A DNA stretch of 64,000 nucleotides from Couchioplanes caeruleus (GTDB lineage: Bacteria; Actinomycetota; Actinomycetes; Mycobacteriales; Micromonosporaceae). The DNA is taken from NCBI RefSeq assembly GCF_003751945.1, contig NZ_RJKL01000001.1, positions 2,976,001 through 3,040,000 of the forward strand, given 5' to 3'. This document shows positions 55,622 to 63,531 of the stretch, piece after piece. A program made the translations under genes and the position numbers. Each line of letters begins with the position of its first letter. Positions within the stretch are counted from its first letter, which is position 1. The notes under the pieces are model-generated. The model did not search any database, was not told the origin of the DNA, and was given only the letters and a program-made list of their open reading frames with translations.

Positions 55622-58600
55622 GCGGTGATGCCCAGCTCCTCGATCCGCTGCCACAGCGGGCGCAGCGCCGCGTCCGGCTCGCGCGCGAAGATGCTTCCTC
55701 GGATCCGGACGAACACGCAGTTGCCCACCCGCTCCAGCACCGCCTGCCGCCGCATGTCGCTCGCCCACCGCTCCGGACCGTGGTACGAGTCCCCGTCACA
55801 CTCGACCGCCAATCGGCGTCCATCGGGCGCATCGAGGACGAAGTCGATGCGGTAACCGCCGATCCGGAACTGTGGCGTCGGCCGGTGGCCCCGGGCCACG
55901 AGATGGCGCAGCACCGCGCGTTCGAAGTCGTTCTCGCAGCGCTGCTCCGCGTCGGCCTGCGCGCCGGAGGCGGTCAGGTTCAGCGCGTAGTGCAGCAGCA
56001 GCGCGCGGGCGTCGTCGGCGAGCAGGGACGACGGGCGTACGGAATGGAAGATCCAGAGCTGGTCGCGGGCGCGGGAGGCCGCGACGTTGATCCGGCGGTG
56101 ATAGTCGCGCTTGGTGAAGGCGGCCGGCCGGCCGTCGTTGTCCGAGACCACCATGGACACCAGCACGACGTCACGCTCGTCGCCCTGGAAGGCGTACGCG
56201 TCGCCGACGCGCAGCCGGCGTGCCTCCATCTCGTCCTCGCCGATGGTCTCCCGGAGCCGGGACAGCAGATAGGACGCCTGCCCACTGCTGCTCAGCAGGC
56301 TGATCACCCCGATCGACCGGCCCCGGTACGCCCGGTCCGCCACGATCTGCGCGACCCGGCCGACCAGCGCCTCCGCCTCGGCCAGGTTGACGTCGCCGAA
56401 GGACTCCAGCGGCCCGCGTACGCCGTCGGCCACGAAAACGGCCTGGACCGGGTCGAGGGCCGAACGGTCCGCCCGCAGCGGCTGGATCTTGCCGTCGTAG
56501 TAGTGGCGCGACGAGAACTCGATGATCTGCGGCACGCACCGGAAGTGCTCGGTGAGCAGGATCCGCTCGGGCGAGCGCCGCACGGCGTGGTCGTAGAGCG
56601 ACGACTCGGGGTCGAAGTGCTCCGCCGACGGCACATCGCCGAGGTGGGTGTGGATGAGACCGGCGACCGACCCGACGAAGCCGAGCTGCGGACCGATCTG
56701 CTGGTCGTCGCCGACCACGACGGCCCGCTCGGCGAGCGACAGCACCGGAAGGGCGAACAGGTCCGCCTGCGACGCCTCGTCGACGATCACGACATCGAAG
56801 CGGGCGCCGCCGGCGAACTGCTCGATCGCGCGGTCCACCGACATGACCCAGACCGGCACGGCCTCCACCGCGGACGCCATGGCCCGCTGGGCGTGCGCCT
56901 GCCAGGCGGCGGCGCTGCGCCCGGTGCCCTTGCCGATCTTGCGCAGCGCGGTCGTCCAGTCGGCGAGGGCGGCACGCCGCCGGTCGTCGAGGGCCCGAGC
57001 GACCTCGAGCCACGCCGAGGCGACGACGAGCTCGCCGGTGAGCTTGCGGATCTTCTCCCGGCCCTGCTCCACCCGGCGGTTCAGGACCGCCGGATCCACG
57101 CTGCCGACCACCTGGTCGAACCACGTCTGTGCCTGCCGCCACCGCCACGCCTGGACACAGGCCGCCCCGGAAACCGCCGGCACGGCACCGTCCTCGACCT
57201 GCGCGGCCCACTCGGGCGCCGCCTCCGCCAGCCGGTCCCGCAGCGCGATGTAGCGGCAGACGTGCGGCCGCAGGCTCCTCAGCCGCTCGACCTCCGCCAC
57301 CTGCTCGTCCCAGTCCTCCAGGGTGCGCCAAGCCGCAGCCAACCGCGGCCACGGCGCCAGACCGTCGGCCACCTTCCGGTCGGCGGAGTCCCACCGGTCG
57401 AGCTCGAAGATCACCGGACTGTCGTCCAGCAGCGTGGCGACCTCCGCCAGCCGGGCCGCGTCGAGATCCAGCTCCTCCTGGGGTACGAGCGCAGCAAGCC
57501 GCACGGAAATCTCCGGCCAGTGCCGGGCATCCCAGCTCAGCGACTGCACGGCCTCGGCCAGCAGCCCACCCGCCCACACCTCGGGATCACCCTCGGGGGG
57601 CGGGATCGCCAGGCGCTGGATCCACTCCGTCCAGTGCTCGCCCAGCCGCCGCTGCGCCTGCGCCCGCCGCATCCACGCCATGGCGAGGTCGACGTCGTCG
57701 ACGGCGCGCAGCGGCTCGCCGTCGACACGGACCTCGTCGGCGACCTTCCACAGCGATGCCTGGAGCAGGCGGTGGAGGCCCTTGCCGGCCGCGAATCGCT
57801 CACGCACCTCGGCGAGCGTGGCAAGGAGACGTTTCGGCTCGGCGGCCAGCGGCGGCGGCACGGCGATCCGGTGGCCCGAGAGGCGGCGGGTCAGGTCGGC
57901 GAGGGATCGCTGGAGCTCCTCGGTGGCGGCCACGTGATCGGACCACACGGTGGCCCAGTGCGGATCGGCGAGCAGCCGGCCCAGCCGGTCCGTCCAGGTG
58001 CCCTCGCGCCGGTGCAGCCACGCCACCGCGTCCCGGAGTCCGTCGAGCAGGTCAGCCAGGGCTTTCGAGCCGTGTGCCCGTACTGAATCCGGGTCGACCC
58101 CGGCCATCTCCAAGCGTGCCACCCGCTCGGCGGCCGCCGCCCGGTCGGCCCGGTCCTGTTTCGCCCGGGCCGCGTCGGGCAGATCCGCGACCTCGGGCAG
58201 GTCCCGCAGCGCCGCGGCCCGGTCCGCCGGCGACATGGCGGCCAGCTCCAGCAGGACGGCGAACTCGTCCGCGGCCAGCGGCGGCGGCGCGTACGGATCG
58301 ACGGCGTCCGGGATGCCGCCGTGCGTCGCGGCCCGCTCCCGCAGCCACGCGCCCACGTCGACAGGCGAGAGGTCGACGTCGTCGATCCGGTAGGTGGCAG
58401 CCTCGCTCTCCGCGATCGCCCGCAGCCCGCCCAGCGCCCGGGCGAGCTCCCGCTCGGCCTCCTCGAGCCGGCCGGTGAGCCGCTCGACCCGCGCGGCCTC
58501 GGCGGACTTGTCCAGAGTGGCGGCCCGGTCGGACAGCTCGCGCGCGGCGAGCTGCAACTGCACCAACTGATCGGTCGTACGCCCGAGGACGGCCAGGCAC

Positions 58601-59835
58601 AGCGAGCGCACCTCCTCGGGCAGCCCGTCGCGGAGCACCCGCAGCGGGTCCTCCTTCTGCGCGACCACCAGGACGCGCTTGCCGTTGGCCATGAGATGGC
58701 AGATCAGGTTGCGGATGGTGTGGGTCTTGCCGGTGCCGGGCGGCCCCTGCACCGCGACGTTGCGGTGTAGCGCGAGCCGCCGGGCGATCGACTCCTGCGC
58801 CTCGTTCGTCGGCAACGGCATGAGCAGTCGCTCGCCCACCCGCCGCCACTGCTCCGGCCGGTCGTCGGGCATGTGCAACCGGCTCGGCTCGTGCGCGACG
58901 ATCGCGGCGAGCGCACCGATGCTCGCAGTGTCGCCGGCGAGCAGCCGGTCGCGCAGATTCTCCAGGAAGCCCCGCAGCAACCGCTGTTTCGGCCGTGCGA
59001 ACAACACCCCCGTATCCACGATGCGCGGCCCGGCGGTGGTGTCTCCCGACGGCACGACGATGCGGTCGTACCCGAGCCGGCCGAGCGCCCGCTCGAACAG
59101 CTCGCGCCGCTCGAGGTCGTCCCAGAGGTCGGCCTCGACGGTCCCGGCGGGCCCGGCCAACGCGATGAGCTGGGCGAGGTAGCGCTCGTCGAGGCCGGCG
59201 AGGGCGTCGGTCTGCAGCCGGGAAGGCCCCTGCGGGGACACGGTGATCAGCGAGCGGTCCGGTGCGTACTCGACGACGACCGGCGTCGCGACCAGCGGGT
59301 AGCGCACCCGCTGGCCGTCGACGACCGTCTCGAGGATGCCGTGGCCCCACACCAGCTCGGTGGTGGCCGCGGCCATGTCGACCTGGTGCATGAGGTCGAA
59401 GAGCCGGCGGTGGAGCGTGCGGGTCTGCTCCGCGCCGCGGCTGAGCAGCGACCACGGCCGCCACACCTCGTCACGCCAGGCCGCGAACCCGCCGTCGTCG
59501 GTCGGCCCTGTCGCCGGGTCGCCGGACTCCTTCACCGCCGGCCCGTCGGCCAGTGCCGGCTCTGCGGCGGGGGTGACGTCGGTGAGCCGGCGGCGCAGCT
59601 CGGCCGGGACCGGTGGCGGGCCCGGCAGGTCGGGCAGACCCACGCGCAACCACGTCGTACCGTCCGCGGCCGGGCCGATGCCACACGCGGGATGCGCCGG
59701 CAACGCCTCGAGCCACCACGCCTCCGCGGGCACGGTGCGCGCCGGGCGCTCCATGTGCGCCCGCACGCCGAGCAGGTAGTCGGCGACGGAGACGGCCCGG
59801 TCCCGAATGACGGTGGGCGACTCTGGCTCGGGCAT
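55618..59835 (-). CDS. Giant SF1 helicase with C-terminal PD-(D/E)XK (Vsr/DUF559-like) nuclease
   Basis: A 1405-residue protein. Helicase motifs: I QGPPGTGKTHT (about residue 363), II VVIVDEASQ (about 1015), III VVGDDQQIGP, IV LLTEHFRCVPQII, V DAYAFQGDERDVVLVSM, VI INVAASRARDQLW, the UPF1/DNA2-like set. Some 600 residues, mainly helical, separate motifs I and II. Residues about 1280-1400 form a nuclease: ERAVLRHLVARGHRP, FRIGGYRIDFVLDAPDGRRLAVECDGDSYHG (D...ExD). Such proteins are frequent in defence islands. It faces the Mrr-like gene. Start ATG 59835. Confidence 0.9.
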   Translation of the reverse strand: MPEPESPTVIRDRAVSVADYLLGVRAHMERPARTVPAEAWWLEALPAHPACGIGPAADGTTWLRVGLPDLPGPPPVPAELRRRLTDVTPAAEPALADGPAVKESGDPATGPTDDGGFAAWRDEVWRPWSLLSRGAEQTRTLHRRLFDLMHQVDMAAATTELVWGHGILETVVDGQRVRYPLVATPVVVEYAPDRSLITVSPQGPSRLQTDALAGLDERYLAQLIALAGPAGTVEADLWDDLERRELFERALGRLGYDRIVVPSGDTTAGPRIVDTGVLFARPKQRLLRGFLENLRDRLLAGDTASIGALAAIVAHEPSRLHMPDDRPEQWRRVGERLLMPLPTNEAQESIARRLALHRNVAVQGPPGTGKTHTIRNLICHLMANGKRVLVVAQKEDPLRVLRDGLPEEVRSLCLAVLGRTTDQLVQLQLAARELSDRAATLDKSAEAARVERLTGRLEEAERELARALGGLRAIAESEAATYRIDDVDLSPVDVGAWLRERAATHGGIPDAVDPYAPPPLAADEFAVLLELAAMSPADRAAALRDLPEVADLPDAARAKQDRADRAAAAERVARLEMAGVDPDSVRAHGSKALADLLDGLRDAVAWLHRREGTWTDRLGRLLADPHWATVWSDHVAATEELQRSLADLTRRLSGHRIAVPPPLAAEPKRLLATLAEVRERFAAGKGLHRLLQASLWKVADEVRVDGEPLRAVDDVDLAMAWMRRAQAQRRLGEHWTEWIQRLAIPPPEGDPEVWAGGLLAEAVQSLSWDARHWPEISVRLAALVPQEELDLDAARLAEVATLLDDSPVIFELDRWDSADRKVADGLAPWPRLAAAWRTLEDWDEQVAEVERLRSLRPHVCRYIALRDRLAEAAPEWAAQVEDGAVPAVSGAACVQAWRWRQAQTWFDQVVGSVDPAVLNRRVEQGREKIRKLTGELVVASAWLEVARALDDRRRAALADWTTALRKIGKGTGRSAAAWQAHAQRAMASAVEAVPVWVMSVDRAIEQFAGGARFDVVIVDEASQADLFALPVLSLAERAVVVGDDQQIGPQLGFVGSVAGLIHTHLGDVPSAEHFDPESSLYDHAVRRSPERILLTEHFRCVPQIIEFSSRHYYDGKIQPLRADRSALDPVQAVFVADGVRGPLESFGDVNLAEAEALVGRVAQIVADRAYRGRSIGVISLLSSSGQASYLLSRLRETIGEDEMEARRLRVGDAYAFQGDERDVVLVSMVVSDNDGRPAAFTKRDYHRRINVAASRARDQLWIFHSVRPSSLLADDARALLLHYALNLTASGAQADAEQRCENDFERAVLRHLVARGHRPTPQFRIGGYRIDFVLDAPDGRRLAVECDGDSYHGPERWASDMRRQAVLERVGNCVFVRIRGSIFAREPDAALRPLWQRIEELGITA

Positions 59836-59845
59836 TCTTCGCAGA

Positions 59846-60136
59846 CTATCCGACGGCTGCCGCCGCCCGTGCGGTGTCGATTCCGGACGCGGACCGCAGG
59901 ATGTGCGCGCGCGATTCCTCGACCTCGGCGCGGAGAGCGGCGAGGTCGACGTCGATGCTCAGACCCGGACGTACGCCCACGGCCAGCGCCTCGTTCACGG
60001 CCGGGATCGCCGTCTCCAGGACGATCTGGGCGTCGGAGGTCGGTGCCAGGGCCACGGCGAGCATGCAGGTGATGCCGCTGTCGATCGCGGTGAGCGCCGC
60101 CAGCCGGGTGCCGGGGTACATGTCCTCCTCGACGCA
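59846..60136 (-). pseudogene. Amidohydrolase remnant
   Basis: The minus strand encodes about 95 residues resembling pieces of a TRZ/ATZ-type amidohydrolase: CVEEDMYPGTRLAALTAIDSGIT, normally early in the barrel, followed almost at once by AVGVRPGLSIDVDLAALRAE, normally much later, with the metal-binding centre deleted. The frame has no natural start and merges with unrelated sequence near 60136. The end ...ARAAAAVG lies 11 bases from the helicase start codon. It is a decayed leftover, perhaps of a gene lost when the helicase locus arrived. Confidence 0.6.
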
Positions 60137-60762
60137 CTGGCCCGAGCGCTCGACCTGGAGGAGGACGCCCGCGCCCACCTGTTCCGCCTCGCCGGGGTGC
60201 AGCCTCCGCTGCTGCGCAGCAGGCCGCCACGGCAGGTCAGCCCGGAGATGCTCCGACTGCTCGCAGCATGGCCGCACACGGCGGCGGTGGTCATCGGCCG
60301 GACGTTGGACGTACTGGCGCTCAACGAGCTCGCGTCGGCGCTCTACCGCGACTTCGGCAGCATCGACAACCTGGCCCGGATGACCTTCATCGACCCGGTC
60401 GGCCGCGAATTCTTCGTCGATTACGAACGGGCCGCCCAGTCCTGCGTGGCGAACCTGCGGATCGCCCAGGCCGACGACTCCCTCGACGCGCGGGTGGCCG
60501 AGTTGGTCGGCGAGCTGGCCGGAGCCAGCGCCCTGTTCGCCCGGCTCTGGGCCGGGCACGAGGTGCGCGGCAAGACGCGCGAGGCCAAGCGGTTCAGCAC
60601 CGCGCGGTCGGCGTCATCGGGCTCGACTTCCAGGCCTTCGAGGTACGCGGCGCGCCGGGCCAGGAGCTCGTCGTCTCCGCGGCGGCGCCGGGCAGCGCGA
60701 GCGCCCAGAAGCTGGCGCTCCTGGGCTCACCCGGCGCGACCGGCCGGTCGGCACGTCTCTGA
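60131..60762 (+). pseudogene. Truncated and frameshifted XRE regulator (MmyB-like ligand domain)
   Basis: From about 60131 the frame reads DALARALDLEEDARAHLFRLAG, then the MmyB/MLTR ligand-binding domain: LLAAWPHTAAVVIGRTLDVLALNELASALYRDF, FIDPVGREFFVDYERAAQSCVANLR, LFARLWAGHEVRGKTREAKRF. The N-terminal helix-turn-helix is missing. At about 60596 one base is lost and the domain goes on in another frame (HRAVGVIGLDFQAFEVRG ... KLALLGS) to a stop at 60762. It abuts the amidohydrolase remnant at 60131-60136. Confidence 0.75.
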
Positions 60763-60771
60763 CGGCGTGGT

Positions 60772-60870
60772 CTTCGGCGCTCGACTCCACAACGACCGAC
60801 GCCCTCTCCGGCGCTCGACCCAGCAACGACCGACGCCCTCTCCGGCGCTCGACCCCACAACGGCCGGCGC
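60772..60870 (+). repeat. Three 33-34-bp tandem repeats
   Basis: Units starting about 60776, 60809 and 60842 share the frame GGCGCTCGAC-C-CACAACGACC-GACGCCCTCTCC, the second with a CAG in place of CAC and the last diverging after ACAACGG. They lie between the regulator pseudogene and the unknown gene at 60920. Confidence 0.8.
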
Positions 60871-60919
60871 CCGCCAGGACCTGGTCCGGCGGGCGCCCGA
60901 GCAGTGGCGGAGATGCTGG

Positions 60920-61588
60920 TCAGGGGAACTGCATGCGGCGGGGCCGCGGGATCACCGGCGGCGGGAGCGGCAGGTCGTCGACGTGGCTCCAGTGCAGCGC
61001 GCCGTTGTCGGTGGACTTGAGCTCGCCGAGACAGGCACGCAGGAGGCCCAGATTCGGCGCGCCGGCGAAGCCGGCGATCACCACCTCCGGGGTGGGCACG
61101 ATCCGGGCGATCGCGGCGCAGATCTTGGCCACCTCGCGCTCGTCGACGGCGTCGAGCGGCAGGGGAGCCTCGGCCTGCGAACGGCGCCACGGCGGGCCGA
61201 AGCGGCGCAGCAGCTCGCGGGCGAGCCGGCCGAACGAGCGGCCGACCTGGGCGTCGCGCATGGAGTCACGGGCGGACTGGCCGTAACACCATGGAACGAC
61301 GACATGCCCGTTGATGACCACGAGCTGATAGACCGACTTGGGGACGCTGATGATCTCAGCGCCGGGCAGCGTGCCGAGGAAGAGGACGAGCTCCTCGTAC
61401 GGCAGGGGCCAACGCGGGTTGGCAAGGACTCGTTCTGTGGTCTGCGTCGTCGAGGGGTGCGCGTTGACCTCACGGTCGATGGCCGTGCTGAAAGCCTCGG
61501 GCACCCGGGTCCAGAGCTCGGCGGCGACCTTGTCACCGAACTGCTCGACCACCCACTCGCTGGGACCGACAAGAACGTCTGGACGCAT
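60920..61588 (-). CDS. Unknown protein of the helicase island
   Basis: A 222-residue protein from ATG 61588 (MRPDVLVGPSEWVVEQFGDKVA). It has good codon bias and a mixed alpha/beta composition; notable segments are LPYEELVLFLGTLPGAEIISVPKSVYQLVVINGHVVVPWCYG and VVIAGFAGAPNLGLLRACLGELK. No signal peptide or membrane segment. I do not recognise a family. It lies between two helicase-type genes, with about 430 gene-free bases upstream. Confidence 0.65.
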   Translation of the reverse strand: MRPDVLVGPSEWVVEQFGDKVAAELWTRVPEAFSTAIDREVNAHPSTTQTTERVLANPRWPLPYEELVLFLGTLPGAEIISVPKSVYQLVVINGHVVVPWCYGQSARDSMRDAQVGRSFGRLARELLRRFGPPWRRSQAEAPLPLDAVDEREVAKICAAIARIVPTPEVVIAGFAGAPNLGLLRACLGELKSTDNGALHWSHVDDLPLPPPVIPRPRRMQFP

Positions 61589-62019
61589 TCGGTACCACCA
61601 CCGTCCGTGTCGCTGGCGCTACGTCTCGCTAGAAGAGTTCCACCTCCGAAGATCGAGAGGAAGGGCATTCCACCGACATCTCAAAAACGATGGTGAATGA
61701 AGCATTACGAGATGGTCAATCTGTTACGGCATCACCGGAGCAGCAGGTCCGCGACCCGCGAACATGCAACTTGCACGGCGAACCGCTCGTGCAAGTTGCA
61801 TGTCGGCTCGTGGATCAGTCCTCGATTTGACAGTTAACCCGGCCCATATTTCGAGCGCATTGCGGCGATGCGAACATCAACGGACGGTGATCAAAGACGG
61901 CCCGTCCCGCACCGCGAATTTTTCACCGGCAGTCCGCGAGGCACGCCGCATCCTGGCCACCATCGACCCGGCTCCGGGCGGGCACGCGTCGTCTGATTCG
62001 CCTCCCCGCCAGCCGGACT
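61589..62019. other. Intergenic region with a perfect 13-bp inverted repeat
   Basis: No convincing gene. The main feature is ATGCAACTTGCAC (61764-61776) and GTGCAAGTTGCAT (61789-61801), a perfect inverted repeat with a 12-base spacer. The flanks (61670-61760, 61810-61880) are AT-rich for this genome. It may hold the promoter of the unknown gene. Confidence 0.5.
61764..61801. repeat. 13-bp perfect inverted repeat, operator- or hairpin-like
   Basis: Arms ATGCAACTTGCAC and GTGCAAGTTGCAT, spacer GGCGAACCGCTC. Centre-to-centre distance is 25 bases. Each arm contains the half-palindrome TGCAAnTTGCA (GCAACTTGC), so each arm could be a separate operator site. It lies about 180 bases upstream of the unknown gene's start. 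Confidence 0.75.
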
Positions 62020-63417
62020 TCACCGGCAACGCGCGAGATGAGCAAGCATCGCCTGGTTCGCTTCCCATCCGTCCGGAAACTTCACCGGCACCCCCAGGTG
62101 CACCGGCTCGGTGGACGGGTGCGCGTCCAGCAGTTCGGCGATGCCGGCCCGCGCCACCACCACGCAGGCGTGCCGGTGCCGGGAAGTGAGCACACACAGC
62201 CGTCCCGACTCCAGGTGGAAGGCGGTGGCGTCCTGGCGGCCCGAGAGCGGATGGAGCACCACGGTCAGGTCATACTCGCGGCCTTGCAGCCGGTTCGCCG
62301 TGTCGACGGTGATGCCGGCGGCCTCCGGTGGCAGAAAGGAACGGATGGCGGCGACCTGATCGCGGTGCGCCGCCCCGATGGCGATGCGCTCCGCGGTGAG
62401 CGGACTCGTCCCCGCCTCCGAGACGGTGACGCCGCCACGGAAGAGGGCGCGGGCCGCCAGCGCGGCGCAGGCCGCGGCCGCCTCGGCGTCCGTGCGCACG
62501 GTGAAACGCGCCGGAAGCTCGTGCAGACCCCATCCCGTCGCCGCCGCCGCATCGAGCACGTCGTCGATCTCCGCCGCCGAGCCGCCCTGCCACGCCGTCG
62601 ACGCCGGGCCGAATCCCGGTGTCGCCGAGCCGGGCCCGAGTCGCGCCGAGCCGAATCCCGGTCGCTTCGGGTCGGTGAAGGTCAGGAGCCGGTCGTTCGC
62701 TGCGGTGCCGGCGCGGAAACCGGTGAAGGGATAGAACGCCTCCGCGACCACGGGCGCCGCCGATGCGGGGAGGCGCCACGAGACGGGGAGGCGATGCACC
62801 GGCAGCTCGGGGTTGTGCCGCAGCAGGACGGCCACGGCGCTCTGCATCGGGTCCCAGGACAGGCCGGTCCAGCGGTCGACCTCCACCGTGGAGAAGGGGT
62901 CGAGCTGCCCGGGATCGCCCACGAACAGCGCGCGCTCGAAGCGGGAGGCCACGCGGAGCAGCGCGTCGGAACGCATTTGATAGGCCTCGTCGACGATGGC
63001 CCAAGGCCAGGTGCCCTCGGTGATCGTCGCCCACTTCGCGGCGGTGCCGATGACCACCGGAGGCCCGCCGAGATCGGCGACCTTGGGAGCGACCCGGCAC
63101 GACGGATGCGCTCGGACCCGCTCGGTCGCGGCGTAGTCGACCGCCGACAGCCGGCCCACGCCCAGCTCCGGCGACGCGACCCCGAGACGGGCGATGAGGT
63201 CGTCCACCTGCTCGTTGGTCTGAGCCACGATCATCAGCGGCGTGCCCGTCGCGGCGAGCACGCCGGCCGCCTTGACCACCAGGGTGCTCTTGCCCGCGCC
63301 GGGTGGCGAGTCGACGACGACACCCCGATGCGGCGAGGTGGCGAGGTCGTGCAGCACGGCGTCGACGACCCGGGCCGCCTCGGCAGCGGGACTCTCCAGC
63401 GGTGATGTCGCGGTCAC
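62020..63417 (-). CDS. Short SF1 (UPF1/DNA2-like) ATPase
   Basis: A 465-residue protein from GTG 63417 (VTATSPLESPAAEAARVV; GTG 63426 also possible). Motifs: I VVVDSPPGAGKSTLVVKA, II PWAIVDEAYQMR, III LFVGDPGQLDPF, IV LPVSWRLPASAAP, V TANRLQGREYDLTVVLHP, VI LTSRHRHACVVVAR. It is a compact helicase-like ATPase without fused nuclease. It is divergent from a Beta-family protein gene across 114 bases with a centred palindrome, suggesting a two-gene unit. Confidence 0.85.
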   Translation of the reverse strand: MTATSPLESPAAEAARVVDAVLHDLATSPHRGVVVDSPPGAGKSTLVVKAAGVLAATGTPLMIVAQTNEQVDDLIARLGVASPELGVGRLSAVDYAATERVRAHPSCRVAPKVADLGGPPVVIGTAAKWATITEGTWPWAIVDEAYQMRSDALLRVASRFERALFVGDPGQLDPFSTVEVDRWTGLSWDPMQSAVAVLLRHNPELPVHRLPVSWRLPASAAPVVAEAFYPFTGFRAGTAANDRLLTFTDPKRPGFGSARLGPGSATPGFGPASTAWQGGSAAEIDDVLDAAAATGWGLHELPARFTVRTDAEAAAACAALAARALFRGGVTVSEAGTSPLTAERIAIGAAHRDQVAAIRSFLPPEAAGITVDTANRLQGREYDLTVVLHPLSGRQDATAFHLESGRLCVLTSRHRHACVVVARAGIAELLDAHPSTEPVHLGVPVKFPDGWEANQAMLAHLARCR

Positions 63418-63463
63418 GGCGACCACCGTATCGCCGGGATCCGACACAATCCGCCAGGCGCAA

Positions 63464-63477
63464 ACTTCACCTGAAGT
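63464..63477. promoter_or_regulatory. Palindrome in the ATPase/Beta-protein divergent promoter
   Basis: ACTTCA-CC-TGAAGT, a 6-bp inverted repeat with 2-base spacer, lies almost exactly midway between the two divergent start codons (63417 and 63532). It fits an operator shared by both genes. Confidence 0.4.
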
Positions 63478-63531
63478 GAGGAACGGATCGTGCAACGGCC
63501 CGGGCGCGCGAGATACCGCTACTTTGAGTGA

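Noticed and set aside
55270..58086. 938-codon plus-strand frame opposite the helicase
   Set aside because: Shadow frame; the minus strand carries all SF1 motifs in order.
61764..61801. Transposon terminal inverted repeat
   Set aside because: The two arms are only 12 bases apart, no transposase is nearby, and no target duplication is seen.
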